The notes beneath the pieces were generated by a model that ran no database searches, was not told the origin of the DNA, and saw only the letters and a list, made by a program, of their open reading frames with translations. A DNA stretch of 64,000 bases from an uncultured Clostridia bacterium. Its GTDB lineage: Bacteria > Bacillota > Clostridia > Oscillospirales > Ruminococcaceae. Of this stretch, positions 32,340 through 39,824 are shown one piece after another; positions within the stretch are counted from its first letter, which is position 1; the number at the start of each line of letters is the position of its first letter. The position numbers were made by a program, and so were the translations under genes. The stretch lies in contig CANDEV010000007.1 in NCBI GenBank assembly GCA_947383835.1, forward strand, positions 91,226-155,225, written 5' to 3'.

Positions 32340-33293
32340 ATGCTTGAACCAATTCAGAAGGCGGAAATTGATACCGTCGAGCTTAAAAGCAACGGAACCT
32401 ACGGCAAATTTACGGTTGCCCCGCTGGAGCGCGGCTACGGACACACACTGGGCAACAGCCTCAGACGTGTTCTGCTCTCCTCACTTCCGGGCGTTGCTGT
32501 CACATCTGTAAAGATAGACGGCATTCACCATGAGCTGTCTACAATTCCGGGCGTTAAAGAAGATGTTACGGAGATAGTTCTGAACCTTAAAGGTCTTACG
32601 GCTAAGCTTCACGGCGAGGGTCCGAAGACTGTTTATGTGGAAGCTGAGGACGAATGCGAGGTCACTGCGGGTGACATAAAGACGGATTCCGAGGTTGATA
32701 TTCTTGTTCCGGAGATGCACATTGCAACCCTCGGCAAGGACGCTAAGCTCTATATGGAAATTACCATTGACAAGGGCAGGGGCTATGTTCCTGCCGAGAA
32801 AAACAAGCAGCTCTCAAACTTCGGTATTGACGTGATCGCAGTAGATTCTATCTATACCCCTGTGTTAAAGGTGAACTACTCTGTTGAGGACACCCGTCTG
32901 GGTCAGGTCACCGACTATGACAAGCTTGTGCTTGAGGTCTGGACCGACGGCGTGGTTTCCGCAAAGGAGGCTGTTTCACAGGCAGCCAATCTCCTCATTG
33001 AGCATCTGAAGCCGTTTACAGAGCTTTCCGATGAGTCCGCTATTACCGAGATAATGATAGAAAAGGACGACAAGGGTAAAGAAAAGATCCTTGAGATGAC
33101 CATTGAGGAACTTGACTTGTCGGTACGTTCCTTCAACTGCTTGAAGCGTGCCGGTATAAATACGGTGGACGACCTTATCAACAAATCCGAGGAGGAAATG
33201 ATGAAGGTCAGAAACCTGGGTAAGAAATCCTTCGACGAGGTCAAGGAGAAGCTCCAGTCACTGGGCTTCGATCTCAGCTCCGAGGAGGAGTAA
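32340..33293 (+). CDS. rpoA: DNA-directed RNA polymerase subunit alpha
   Basis: 317 residues. N-terminal dimerisation domain with 'ERGYGHTLGNSLRRVLLSSL', flexible linker, and C-terminal domain with 'LDLSVRSFNCLKRAGINTVD', which binds UP elements and activators. Normal length and place between rpsD and rplQ. Confidence 0.98.
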   Translation: MLEPIQKAEIDTVELKSNGTYGKFTVAPLERGYGHTLGNSLRRVLLSSLPGVAVTSVKIDGIHHELSTIPGVKEDVTEIVLNLKGLTAKLHGEGPKTVYVEAEDECEVTAGDIKTDSEVDILVPEMHIATLGKDAKLYMEITIDKGRGYVPAEKNKQLSNFGIDVIAVDSIYTPVLKVNYSVEDTRLGQVTDYDKLVLEVWTDGVVSAKEAVSQAANLLIEHLKPFTELSDESAITEIMIEKDDKGKEKILEMTIEELDLSVRSFNCLKRAGINTVDDLINKSEEEMMKVRNLGKKSFDEVKEKLQSLGFDLSSEEE

Positions 33294-33357
33294 CCTCTGC
33301 TGCAAGGAACGCGCACAATTTTTGTTTGAATTTTTGATATGTAAGGAGTGAATATAA

Positions 33358-33702
33358 ATGCCGGGAACCAGAAAATTGGGTCGTACAAGCGACCACAGAA
33401 AAGCTATGCTCAGAGCAATGGTAACTTATCTTCTCGAAAACGGCAAGATCGAAACAACTGTTACCAGAGCAAAGGAAGTCCGCTCAATGGCTGAAAAGAT
33501 GATAACTACAGCCAAGACCAACGACCTCCACTCGAAGAGGCAGGTTCTTGCTTATGTTACTAAGGAGGATGTTGTCAAGAAGCTTTTTGACGAGATCGCT
33601 CCCAAATACGCCGACAGAAACGGCGGTTATACAAGGATCGTGAAGATCGGTCCAAGAAGAGGAGACGCAGCGGAAATGGCTGTTATATCCCTTGTAGACT
33701 AA
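33358..33702 (+). CDS. rplQ: 50S ribosomal protein L17
   Basis: 114 residues, short bacterial form: 'MPGTRKLGRTSDHRKAMLRA' and 'RNGGYTRIVKIGPRRGDAAE'. Last gene of the superoperon. Confidence 0.98.
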   Translation: MPGTRKLGRTSDHRKAMLRAMVTYLLENGKIETTVTRAKEVRSMAEKMITTAKTNDLHSKRQVLAYVTKEDVVKKLFDEIAPKYADRNGGYTRIVKIGPRRGDAAEMAVISLVD

Positions 33703-33709
33703 AAAAATT

Positions 33710-33742
33710 GCGGCGGAAATTTATTTCCGCCGCGTTTGCTTT
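33710..33742 (+). terminator. Terminator of the ribosomal superoperon
   Basis: Perfect stem GCGGCGGAAAT/ATTTCCGCCGC (33710-33720 with 33723-33733) followed by GTTTGCTTTT, 8 bases after the rplQ stop. Confidence 0.85.
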
Positions 33743-33767
33743 TATGTAATATTATTACAAAGAAAAG

Positions 33768-34250
33768 ACCCTTTAGGCAAGCAGCTGGTCAAGCTGAGCA
33801 CAGCTTGCGGGGTCGAGGGGCAGCGTCCCTCGTGGGGGTCAAGGGGGCAAAGCCCCATTGTCGCCGCCCGCAGGCGGCGAAACTCCACTATCGTTCAAGC
33901 GCTCCGCAAGGGGGTGAATTTCGGCAAAGCCGAAAGAGGGGGACGCCCTGCAAGAGAGGGCGTCCCCCTATGGTAAACCTAAGAACTAAATCTTCAAAAC
34001 AGTCCTGTGGACTGTTTTGAAGGGTGAATTTGTCACGTACCGTAACAAGGGGGAGCGGTCGTGTTCGCTCCCCCTCGGAATGTCTGTCGACATTCCTCAC
34101 CCCCTTCTCCGTTTTTAAACGATAACACGCCACCGTCCTGCGGACGTGCGCCGCTGCAAGGGGCTTTGCCCCTTTGACCCCACGAAGGGCTTTTCCCCCT
34201 CGACCCCCACCAGCTGGGCTCAGCTGGTCCAGCTGCTTGCCTAAAGGGAC
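33768..34250. repeat. R4 repeat copy B: roughly 0.5-kb palindromic element
   Basis: Ends ACCCTTTAGGCAAGCAGCTGG and its inverse CCAGCTGCTTGCCTAAAGGG extend into arms with shared modules GGGGTCGAGGGG, GGGGCAAAGCCCC and a CGCCGC-rich stem, so the inverted repeats are on the order of 100 bases. The interior carries GGGGGACGCCC and GGGGGAGCG stems and an AACAGTCC/GGACTGTT hairpin. Orientation is opposite to copy A at 12408: the GGGGGACGCCC half faces left here and right there. Confidence 0.85.
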
Positions 34251-34266
34251 ACTTAAAAATATAACT

Positions 34267-34485
34267 TTAATTTCGTTCGGGGACGTCCGTTATGCCTACG
34301 AGAAAATCCACGCTGGTATCGTAAAAGTCCGCAAGGGCAGCCATTGAGTCAAGAGAGGGTATAAGCTCCCCCCGTTCATATCGGGAGTAGGTCTGCTGGC
34401 GCAGACCGAGATATTCGGCGAGCTGCCGCTGGGTAAGGTGGCTGTTTTCACGGAGCATACGTATTCTTTCTGTCAGCTTGTCCAT
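34267..34485 (-). CDS. Small Xre-family regulator
   Basis: 72-residue single-domain helix-turn-helix protein: 'IRMLRENSHLTQRQLAEYLG', 'LRQQTYSRYERGELIPS' and 'LADFYDTSVDFLVGI'. Nearly all of it is the HTH_3 domain, so it lacks an obvious sensor. ATG 34485 has AGGAG 8 bases upstream; the in-frame GTG 34491 is only 2 bases from it. Divergent from the CE2 esterase gene, whose promoter region lies between them, so that gene or itself is the likely target. Confidence 0.88.
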   Translation of the reverse strand: MDKLTERIRMLRENSHLTQRQLAEYLGLRQQTYSRYERGELIPSLDSMAALADFYDTSVDFLVGITDVPERN

Positions 34486-34579
34486 TTGCACATCTCCTTT
34501 CGGACTGCTTTCTTAATTATAACGCCCTGTCTTGAATTTGTCAATTAGGTGCAGAGGATAAAATCGGTCATCATAACTA

Positions 34580-34608
34580 TTGATTTATGTGAAATTGTAT
34601 GCTATACT
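34580..34608 (+). promoter_or_regulatory. Extended -10 promoter of the CE2 esterase gene
   Basis: TTGATT (34580-34585), 17 bases, TATACT (34603-34608) preceded by TGC. The start codon is 33 bases downstream of the -10 box. Confidence 0.7.
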
Positions 34609-34641
34609 GATATTATTATATAATTTTTTAGGAGGAATTGT

Positions 34642-35841
34642 ATGAAGATATTCAAATTGCTTTCGGCAGTAACGGCGGCTGCAATGCTGATCACCCTTAC
34701 AGCCTGCGGCGGAACAGGTTCGGCGGACGCTGCCGGCGACTCAAACGACACATCAGTAACGGAGGAAGAACACGATATGAATACCGAAACTATTTATCAG
34801 CTCACCGATGAAAACGTAAAGCCTTTGGGACGTACATATTTTGACGGTGAAAAGCGTTACTGCGCTCTTTCAGGATCGGGCGCGGAATTTACCTTTAACG
34901 GCACAAAATGCTCCGTTGTTGTAACGGGCGACGCAAATGCCATGTCCCCCACAGCGGCGGACAATCAGGCGAGGGTTGCCGTATACGTAAACGGCGAGCG
35001 AGTTGTGGACGATATGGTGGATAACATTCAGGAGGTATACGACGTGTTTGAAAGCGACACTCCGCAGGACGTTACCGTATCTGTAGTAAAGCTTTCCGAG
35101 TCCCCCATGTCAACTATCGGCATCAAGGAGATCAGAGCAACAGGCTCAAAGATAGCTCCCACGCCGAACAAGGATATGCTTATCGAATTTATCGGCGACT
35201 CGATCACCTGCGGCTACGGCGTGGACGATCCCGATAAGGATCATAACTTCTCCACAAAAACGGAGGACGTTACCAAGGCTTACGCCTACAGGACCGCGGA
35301 GGCTCTCAACGCCGATTACAGCATGGTATCCTTCAGCGGCTACGGAATAATTTCAGGCTATACAAACGACAAAAAGGTGGAAGCGCAGACCGTGCCCCAG
35401 TTTTATACAAAGCTGGGCTATTCATGGGCTGCAAACGGCAGCTTTGTGCCCGCAAATGTCGATTGGGATTTCAGCAAGCGTCAGCCCGACGTTATCGTTG
35501 TCAATCTCGGAACAAACGACGACAGCTACACCAAGACCGACAGCGAGCGGCAGCAGGAGTACTGCGACGCATATGTGGAGTTTATCAAAAAGATACGCGA
35601 GAACAATCCCGACGCAAAGATACTCTGCACCCTCGGCATAATGGGGGACAGGCTTTTTGACTATGTTCAGCTTGCGGTATACAACTACACCGAGGAAACA
35701 GGGGACAGCAACGTCTCTGCAATGAAATTTGACGTACAGCTCCCCGACGACGGCTATTCTGCGGACTGGCACCCGTCAATAACCACTCACGAAAAGGCGG
35801 CGGAAAAGCTTACCGCAGAGATAAAAAATCTTTTGGGATAA
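34642..35841 (+). CDS. Secreted lipoprotein esterase, carbohydrate esterase family 2 type
   Basis: 399-residue SGNH hydrolase, predicted to remove acetyl groups from hemicellulose (xylan or mannan) at the cell surface. Lipobox Cys at residue 22 ('LITLTAC'). A beta-sandwich at about 55-165 ('GRTYFDGEKRYCALSGSGAE', 'VAVYVNGERVVDD') precedes the catalytic domain, the two-domain CE2 plan. Catalytic Ser 187 is in 'IEFIGDSITCGYG'; 'VVNLGTNDDS' is the conserved block with Asn; 'DWHPS' gives Asp 375 and His 377. Acetyl-mannan removal would complement GH26, but the two loci are 33 kb apart, so that link is speculative. Confidence 0.88.
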   Translation: MKIFKLLSAVTAAAMLITLTACGGTGSADAAGDSNDTSVTEEEHDMNTETIYQLTDENVKPLGRTYFDGEKRYCALSGSGAEFTFNGTKCSVVVTGDANAMSPTAADNQARVAVYVNGERVVDDMVDNIQEVYDVFESDTPQDVTVSVVKLSESPMSTIGIKEIRATGSKIAPTPNKDMLIEFIGDSITCGYGVDDPDKDHNFSTKTEDVTKAYAYRTAEALNADYSMVSFSGYGIISGYTNDKKVEAQTVPQFYTKLGYSWAANGSFVPANVDWDFSKRQPDVIVVNLGTNDDSYTKTDSERQQEYCDAYVEFIKKIRENNPDAKILCTLGIMGDRLFDYVQLAVYNYTEETGDSNVSAMKFDVQLPDDGYSADWHPSITTHEKAAEKLTAEIKNLLG

Positions 35842-35862
35842 ATTGAACGGATATGAAAAACT

Positions 35863-35903
35863 ATATCGGGACGTTTCCTTTTCGGCAGCGTCCCGATATT
35901 TCC
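35863..35903 (+). terminator. Terminator of the CE2 esterase gene
   Basis: Stem ATATCGGGACG (35863-35873) with CGTCCCGATAT (35889-35899) followed by TTCC. The tail is weak in T, so termination may be partial. The rest of the 35842-36205 gap is AT-rich with GGTTACAAA-like motifs and the promoter at 36123. Confidence 0.65.
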
Positions 35904-36122
35904 CCGTAAATTTTGAACAGTTACCCCTCAAATAAAAAATTTATCATAATGAACCCGTATTTGCTGTAATTGGAAATATTTTGCGCCAAATAATTACAAA
36001 ACGGTTAAAAGGTAACAAAAATTGTAACCAAATTTTCACTTTCGAGTGAAAAATTACTGTACTTTTGTAGTTGTTGCACAAAAAAACATAAAAAAAGAAC
36101 TTAAATTTTGTTGTGTCAGCAA

Positions 36123-36151
36123 TTGGATTTAATCGTCAATTATGTTATAAT
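36123..36151 (+). promoter_or_regulatory. Extended -10 promoter of the first TGN-tail gene
   Basis: TTGGAT (36123-36128), 17 bases, perfect TATAAT (36146-36151) preceded by TGT. Confidence 0.75.
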
Positions 36152-36205
36152 TACAGCATAGTTAGGTTAAACTATGATAAAACAATTGAATGGAGGAAAA
36201 AAACA

Positions 36206-36517
36206 ATGAAAATGAAGAAGATTCTTGCTGCTATCGCAGCTTGCGCAATGTCTGCAGCTATGATCAGCATGACAGCTTTCGCTGCTCCTATCGAGGGTGA
36301 CACAGAGGACCTCCCCGAGGATCCCACAGAGGTTGAGGAGCCCATCGATCCTGAGGAGCCCGAAGAGCCCGAGGAGCCTGAGGAACCCGCTGAGCCCGAT
36401 CCCGAGCCCGAGCCTGCTCCTGCACCCAACCCCGGTACAGGCAACGCTCCTATCGCTCTCGCAGTAATTCCTGTAGCTCTCGCTGCTGCAGCTGTTGTTG
36501 CCAAGAAGGCTAAGTAA
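36206..36517 (+). CDS. Small secreted Pro/Glu-rich protein with TGN-type C-terminal anchor (family member 1)
   Basis: 103 residues. Signal peptide 'MKMKKILAAIAACAMSAAM' with cleavage after 'AFA'. The mature chain is almost wholly a Pro/Glu/Asp spacer with repeated 'EEPEEP' and 'EPEPAPAP', without a folded domain. The end is 'NPGTGN', a hydrophobic stretch and 'KKAK', laid out like a sortase signal or a membrane anchor. ATG 36206 behind GGAGG is used; the frame is open further upstream but codes no signal peptide there. It could act as a wall-spanning stalk. First of five tandem genes with the same ends. Confidence 0.8.
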   Translation: MKMKKILAAIAACAMSAAMISMTAFAAPIEGDTEDLPEDPTEVEEPIDPEEPEEPEEPEEPAEPDPEPEPAPAPNPGTGNAPIALAVIPVALAAAAVVAKKAK

Positions 36518-36577
36518 GCGGAAAAATTCCGTTGGCACGTTACCCTAAATCCGTTTTAGGCGATAATGAAAATGCTG

Positions 36578-36612
36578 CCGCTCCCTTGATCGGGGGCGGT
36601 TTACTTTTTGTA
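36578..36612 (+). terminator. Terminator after TGN-tail gene 1
   Basis: CCGCTCCC (36578-36585) pairs with GGGGGCGG (36592-36599), followed by TTTACTTTTTG. Confidence 0.8.
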
Positions 36613-36802
36613 AATTTATATTTTTCAAAGCGGGAGTATATTATGTGCTCCAAAAGCGTATAATGTGTTAAAATGCACAATGTAAACGTTATTATTTGTT
36701 GCAAAATTGATATAGATTTTTTTTACAGTTTATTGTATAATTAAGCTGTAAGGTTGCCCAATAAAAGGCATACTACACTATAATTTTTTGGAGGAGTTTA
36801 TC

Positions 36803-37525
36803 ATGAAAATCAAAAAGATTCTCGCTGCAGTTGCAGCAGCTGCTGTTGCAGTTTCTACAATGGCTATCTCGGCATTCGCTGACGACACATACCACGCATA
36901 TCTCGGCGTTCAGACAAATCCCAGCTGGATATTCAGAAACGCGTGGAACGACTCGACCTACGGCAAGGACTACGAAGCTTTCGACAAGCTCAGTCAGGAC
37001 GGCGCACCCGCAGATATTGCAGGTACATTCACCGATGTTGAGATCACAGGCGACGGCACCTACAAGGTAAGCCTTACCGGCGCAGACCTCAGCGGCGAAG
37101 AGCTGTTCAGCCTGTTGTTCGTCAACACAGATATCCCCGTTGACTCCGGCATTACTTTCACTGACGTTAAGGTAATTATCGACGGTCAGACAAAGTACAC
37201 CTTTGACGAGGGTTATATTCCCGAAGATACAGGCGATTATATCCAGGTTCAGGCTCGCAACATCTGGAACGATGACCTCGGCAAGGAAGACGGCCTCTTT
37301 GCTTACACAATGCCTAACGATTCCGTTGAAATGGAATTTACAATTTCCGGCATGGGCGGCGGCGCAGCAGCTTCCGATACAGCTGAAGCTCCCGCTGACA
37401 CATCTTCCGAAGCTCCCGCAGAGACTACAACTTCCCCCACAACAGGCAACGTTCCCGCTGCTGTTATGGTTTCCGTAATGGCTGTTGCAGGTGTTGCTGC
37501 TGTTGCAACAAAGAAGAGAAAATAA
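36803..37525 (+). CDS. Secreted protein with beta-sandwich-like domain and TGN-type tail (family member 2)
   Basis: 240 residues. Signal peptide 'MKIKKILAAVAAAAVAVSTM' ending at 'SAFA'. The middle 150 residues are an aromatic and Asp-rich domain ('GVQTNPSWIFRNAWND', 'FTDVKVIIDGQTKYTFDEG', 'YIQVQARNIWND') that looks like a carbohydrate-binding beta-sandwich; I cannot assign a CBM family. A Ser/Thr/Pro/Ala linker leads to 'SPTTGNVPAAVMVSVMAVAG' and 'KKRK'. ATG 36803 behind GGAGG; a TATAAT at 36736 suggests its own promoter. Ends with a strong terminator. Confidence 0.8.
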   Translation: MKIKKILAAVAAAAVAVSTMAISAFADDTYHAYLGVQTNPSWIFRNAWNDSTYGKDYEAFDKLSQDGAPADIAGTFTDVEITGDGTYKVSLTGADLSGEELFSLLFVNTDIPVDSGITFTDVKVIIDGQTKYTFDEGYIPEDTGDYIQVQARNIWNDDLGKEDGLFAYTMPNDSVEMEFTISGMGGGAAASDTAEAPADTSSEAPAETTTSPTTGNVPAAVMVSVMAVAGVAAVATKKRK

Positions 37526-37547
37526 GCAAGTAATTGTTTGGCTTTAT

Positions 37548-37576
37548 CGCCTGCCCTAATTGGGCAGGCGTTTTTT
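37548..37576 (+). terminator. Terminator after TGN-tail gene 2
   Basis: CGCCTGCCC/GGGCAGGCG with a short loop and TTTTTT. Confidence 0.9.
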
Positions 37577-37612
37577 GTAACGTAGGGCTGCCTTTTTGTA
37601 GCGAATGTGTTG

Positions 37613-37642
37613 GAAAGGCGGGAGTAAACCCCCGCTCTACAA
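37613..37642. repeat. R6 REP-like palindrome
   Basis: GGCGGGAGtaaACCCCCGC type palindrome. Relatives are at 39630-39655 (GGGCGGGAGCAAACCC) and 40603-40631 (GGGCGGGAGCAAGCCCCCGC), and another is cut by the right window edge (63985-64000). All lie downstream of genes. Confidence 0.55.
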
Positions 37643-37651
37643 AATAATTTT

Positions 37652-37720
37652 CCCGCCCCCTTGATAGGGGGCTTGACATAGTTTAAAAGTACTGATATTT
37701 ACAATTTGGGGGTAGAACAA
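37652..37720. repeat. R5 repeat copy
   Basis: CCCGCCCCCTTGATAGGGGG hairpin, an AT-rich middle and GGGGGTAGAACAA. It shares order and wording with the copy in the rplB-rpsS gap (19649-19715). Confidence 0.6.
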
Positions 37721-37789
37721 CGCCGCACGCGTAGTGCATTTTCGCTATTTTTAACAAAAAAATTGATAAATTATTATTCAAAAAAGATG

Positions 37790-37818
37790 TTGTTTAATTT
37801 TAATAATAATGTTATAAT
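37790..37818 (+). promoter_or_regulatory. Extended -10 promoter of TGN-tail gene 3
   Basis: TTGTTT (37790-37795), 17 bases, TATAAT (37813-37818) preceded by TGT. Confidence 0.65.
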
Positions 37819-37873
37819 TAAAATACTAATAATGGCGCAATAGCCATAGAAAAAGAATAGGAGGAAACACCAA

Positions 37874-38614
37874 ATGAAGATTTCTAAAATCATTGCAGCT
37901 ATCGCAGCAGCAGCTACTACTGCTTCTATGATCGCTGTAAGCGCAAGCGCAACAAACTGGGCTAACGCCAGCTATGCTGACGACGACCCCAACACAGTAA
38001 AGGTCATTTCAACAGACGAGTCCAAGGCTTCTTTCACAGCTACTGCCGACGGAGCAGCTGCTAAGCTTCGTGTTACAATAAACGAGCTTATCGATGAAGC
38101 TGACATTGCTAATGTTAAATCCGCTACCTGGACTGTTACCTACGATATCCCCGAGGGAACAGCAGCAGGCAACGGCGTTGGCGGCGGCACATACTTCGGT
38201 ATCAAAAATTCCACAGGCTACTGGATCAGCCCCGATTATGACGATGACGGAAACGCATACTGGGGCAGCACAACATATACTGCTACAGACGAGGCTAAGT
38301 TCCTGCTTCCTACAGAGGTTCTTGCTGCTGATTCCGAGCTTGTTTTCATGGATTGGTCCAGCCACGAGGCTATCACATCTATGACAGTAAGCATTTCCGA
38401 CCTCAAGTTCTTTGACGGCGACGGAAATGAGATCGCACAGAAGGCTTATGCCGGCGCAGCTTCAACACCTGCTGTTGAGACAACAACAGATGCTCCCGCT
38501 GCTGACACAGCTCCCACAACTACAGCTGCTACAGGCAACGCAGCAGTTGCTTCTATCGCTGCTGTAATGGCTGTTGCAGGCGCTGCTGCAATCGCAGCTA
38601 AGAAAAGAAAGTAA
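37874..38614 (+). CDS. Secreted protein with TGN-type tail (family member 3)
   Basis: 246 residues. Signal peptide 'MKISKIIAAIAAAATTASMI' ending 'SASA'. The mature domain (about 25-195) differs from members 2, 4 and 5 but is again beta-rich and aromatic ('ATWTVTYDIPEGTAAG', 'NSTGYWISPDYDDDGNAYW', 'MTVSISDLKFFDGDGNEI'), like a carbohydrate-binding module. Thr/Ala linker, then 'TTAATGNAAVASIAAVMAVA' and 'KKRK'. AGGAGG precedes ATG 37874. No terminator is evident before the next gene, so 3 and 4 may be co-transcribed. Confidence 0.8.
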   Translation: MKISKIIAAIAAAATTASMIAVSASATNWANASYADDDPNTVKVISTDESKASFTATADGAAAKLRVTINELIDEADIANVKSATWTVTYDIPEGTAAGNGVGGGTYFGIKNSTGYWISPDYDDDGNAYWGSTTYTATDEAKFLLPTEVLAADSELVFMDWSSHEAITSMTVSISDLKFFDGDGNEIAQKAYAGAASTPAVETTTDAPAADTAPTTTAATGNAAVASIAAVMAVAGAAAIAAKKRK

Positions 38615-38683
38615 TATTGTACGGCATTTCCCGGACAATTTATTACTAAATAAATTTTTTAAAAAAATTTGGAGGAATTTACA

Positions 38684-39568
38684 ATGAAACTTAAAAAGAT
38701 TCTCGCTGCTGTTGCAGCGGCTGCTGTTGCTGTTTCTACAATGGCAGTTACAGCTTTCGCGGCAGACCCTGTTACTGTAACACTTGATTCTGATTACGTA
38801 GGTGATTGGCGTTCAGGCGCTACAATCAAAAAAGAAGAATTTGACAAGTTTGACGGTGACGTAAAGGTTGTTCTTACTGTTGAAGCTATAAATGTAGCAC
38901 CGGATAAGTCCTACATATTAAAGCCAATGGATAAGGATAAGGGTTGGGATGCTATTACTTCTCAGCTTACAGCTGAGAAAGCAGTAGCTAAGCCTGACGG
39001 CTTTATGCAGGTAAGGGCTGATCAGACAGAGGTTGAATTTGTTGTTCCCTCTGCAGTAGCAAAGGATTTCTGGGGAGCAGGTCTTGGTTTCCAGGTTAGT
39101 AATGTTATCATTAAGTCCGCTACACTTTCTGATGGTGCACCCGAAAATGCTATCGTAACTGTTACAGATGCAGATACTCCTGCATATTGCAATGGCACAT
39201 TTGATCCATTTGCTGCTGAGACAGAGGCTGAAACAACAGAGGCTGCTCCTGCTGAGACAGAGGCTGAAACAACAGAGGCTGCTCCCGAAGAGACAGAGGC
39301 TGCTCCCGAGGAAACAGAAGCTGCTCCCGAGGCTGAAGAGGCTGAGGAAGAAGTTGACGTTGATGTTGACGAAGAAGACGCTGACGTTGACGAAGAGCCC
39401 GAGGAAGAGGCTGCTCCTGTAGAGACAGAGGCTGCTCCCGTTGAGGAAGCTCCCGCTGCAGAGACTGCTACTCCCGCTCCCGCTACAGGCAACACAGCTG
39501 CTGCTGCTATCGTTGCTGTAATGGCTGTTGCAGGCGTTGCTGCTGTTGCAACTAAGAAGAGAAAGTAA
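38684..39568 (+). CDS. Secreted protein with acidic repeat linker and TGN-type tail (family member 4)
   Basis: 294 residues. Signal 'MKLKKILAAVAAAAVAVSTM'. Domain of about 140 residues with 'VTLDSDYVGDWRSGATIKK', 'DGDVKVVLTVEA', 'GWDAITSQL' and 'FQVSNVIIKSATL', clearly paralogous to member 5. It is followed by an unusual linker of about 90 residues made of Glu/Thr/Ala/Pro repeats ('ETEAETTEAAPAETEAETTE') and an Asp/Glu block, then 'PAPATGNTAAAAIVAVMAVA' and 'KKRK'. The linker DNA is an imperfect tandem repeat, prone to length change. ATG 38684 behind GGAGG. Confidence 0.82.
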   Translation: MKLKKILAAVAAAAVAVSTMAVTAFAADPVTVTLDSDYVGDWRSGATIKKEEFDKFDGDVKVVLTVEAINVAPDKSYILKPMDKDKGWDAITSQLTAEKAVAKPDGFMQVRADQTEVEFVVPSAVAKDFWGAGLGFQVSNVIIKSATLSDGAPENAIVTVTDADTPAYCNGTFDPFAAETEAETTEAAPAETEAETTEAAPEETEAAPEETEAAPEAEEAEEEVDVDVDEEDADVDEEPEEEAAPVETEAAPVEEAPAAETATPAPATGNTAAAAIVAVMAVAGVAAVATKKRK

Positions 39569-39588
39569 TTTAAATTACTTAAATTTAA

Positions 39589-39619
39589 CGCCTATCTCGG
39601 TTGAGATAGGCGTTTTTTT
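39589..39619 (+). terminator. Terminator after TGN-tail gene 4
   Basis: CGCCTATCTC/GAGATAGGCG with a 4-base loop and TTTTTTT. Confidence 0.92.
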
Positions 39620-39629
39620 GTAATTGCAG

Positions 39630-39655
39630 GGCGGGAGCAAACCCTCGCCCCGCGT
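39630..39655. repeat. R6 REP-like palindrome
   Basis: GGGCGGGAGCAAACCCTCGCCCC-type palindrome directly after the terminator of gene 4. Confidence 0.5.
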
Positions 39656-39744
39656 TACTTTTGCAAAGGCGGCTGCTGTCGAAAAAAATTTAATTTTTCT
39701 CTGTTATACACAAAAATTCTTAAAATTTTTATATAAAAATGGAG

Positions 39745-39773
39745 TTGCTAAACATAAAATAAAATGGTATAAT
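39745..39773 (+). promoter_or_regulatory. Extended -10 promoter of TGN-tail gene 5
   Basis: TTGCTA (39745-39750), 17 bases, TATAAT (39768-39773) preceded by TGG. Confidence 0.75.
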
Positions 39774-39824
39774 TATATTGTATAAAAAGCGGATAAACCG
39801 CTAATGAATTGGAGGAAATTTACA

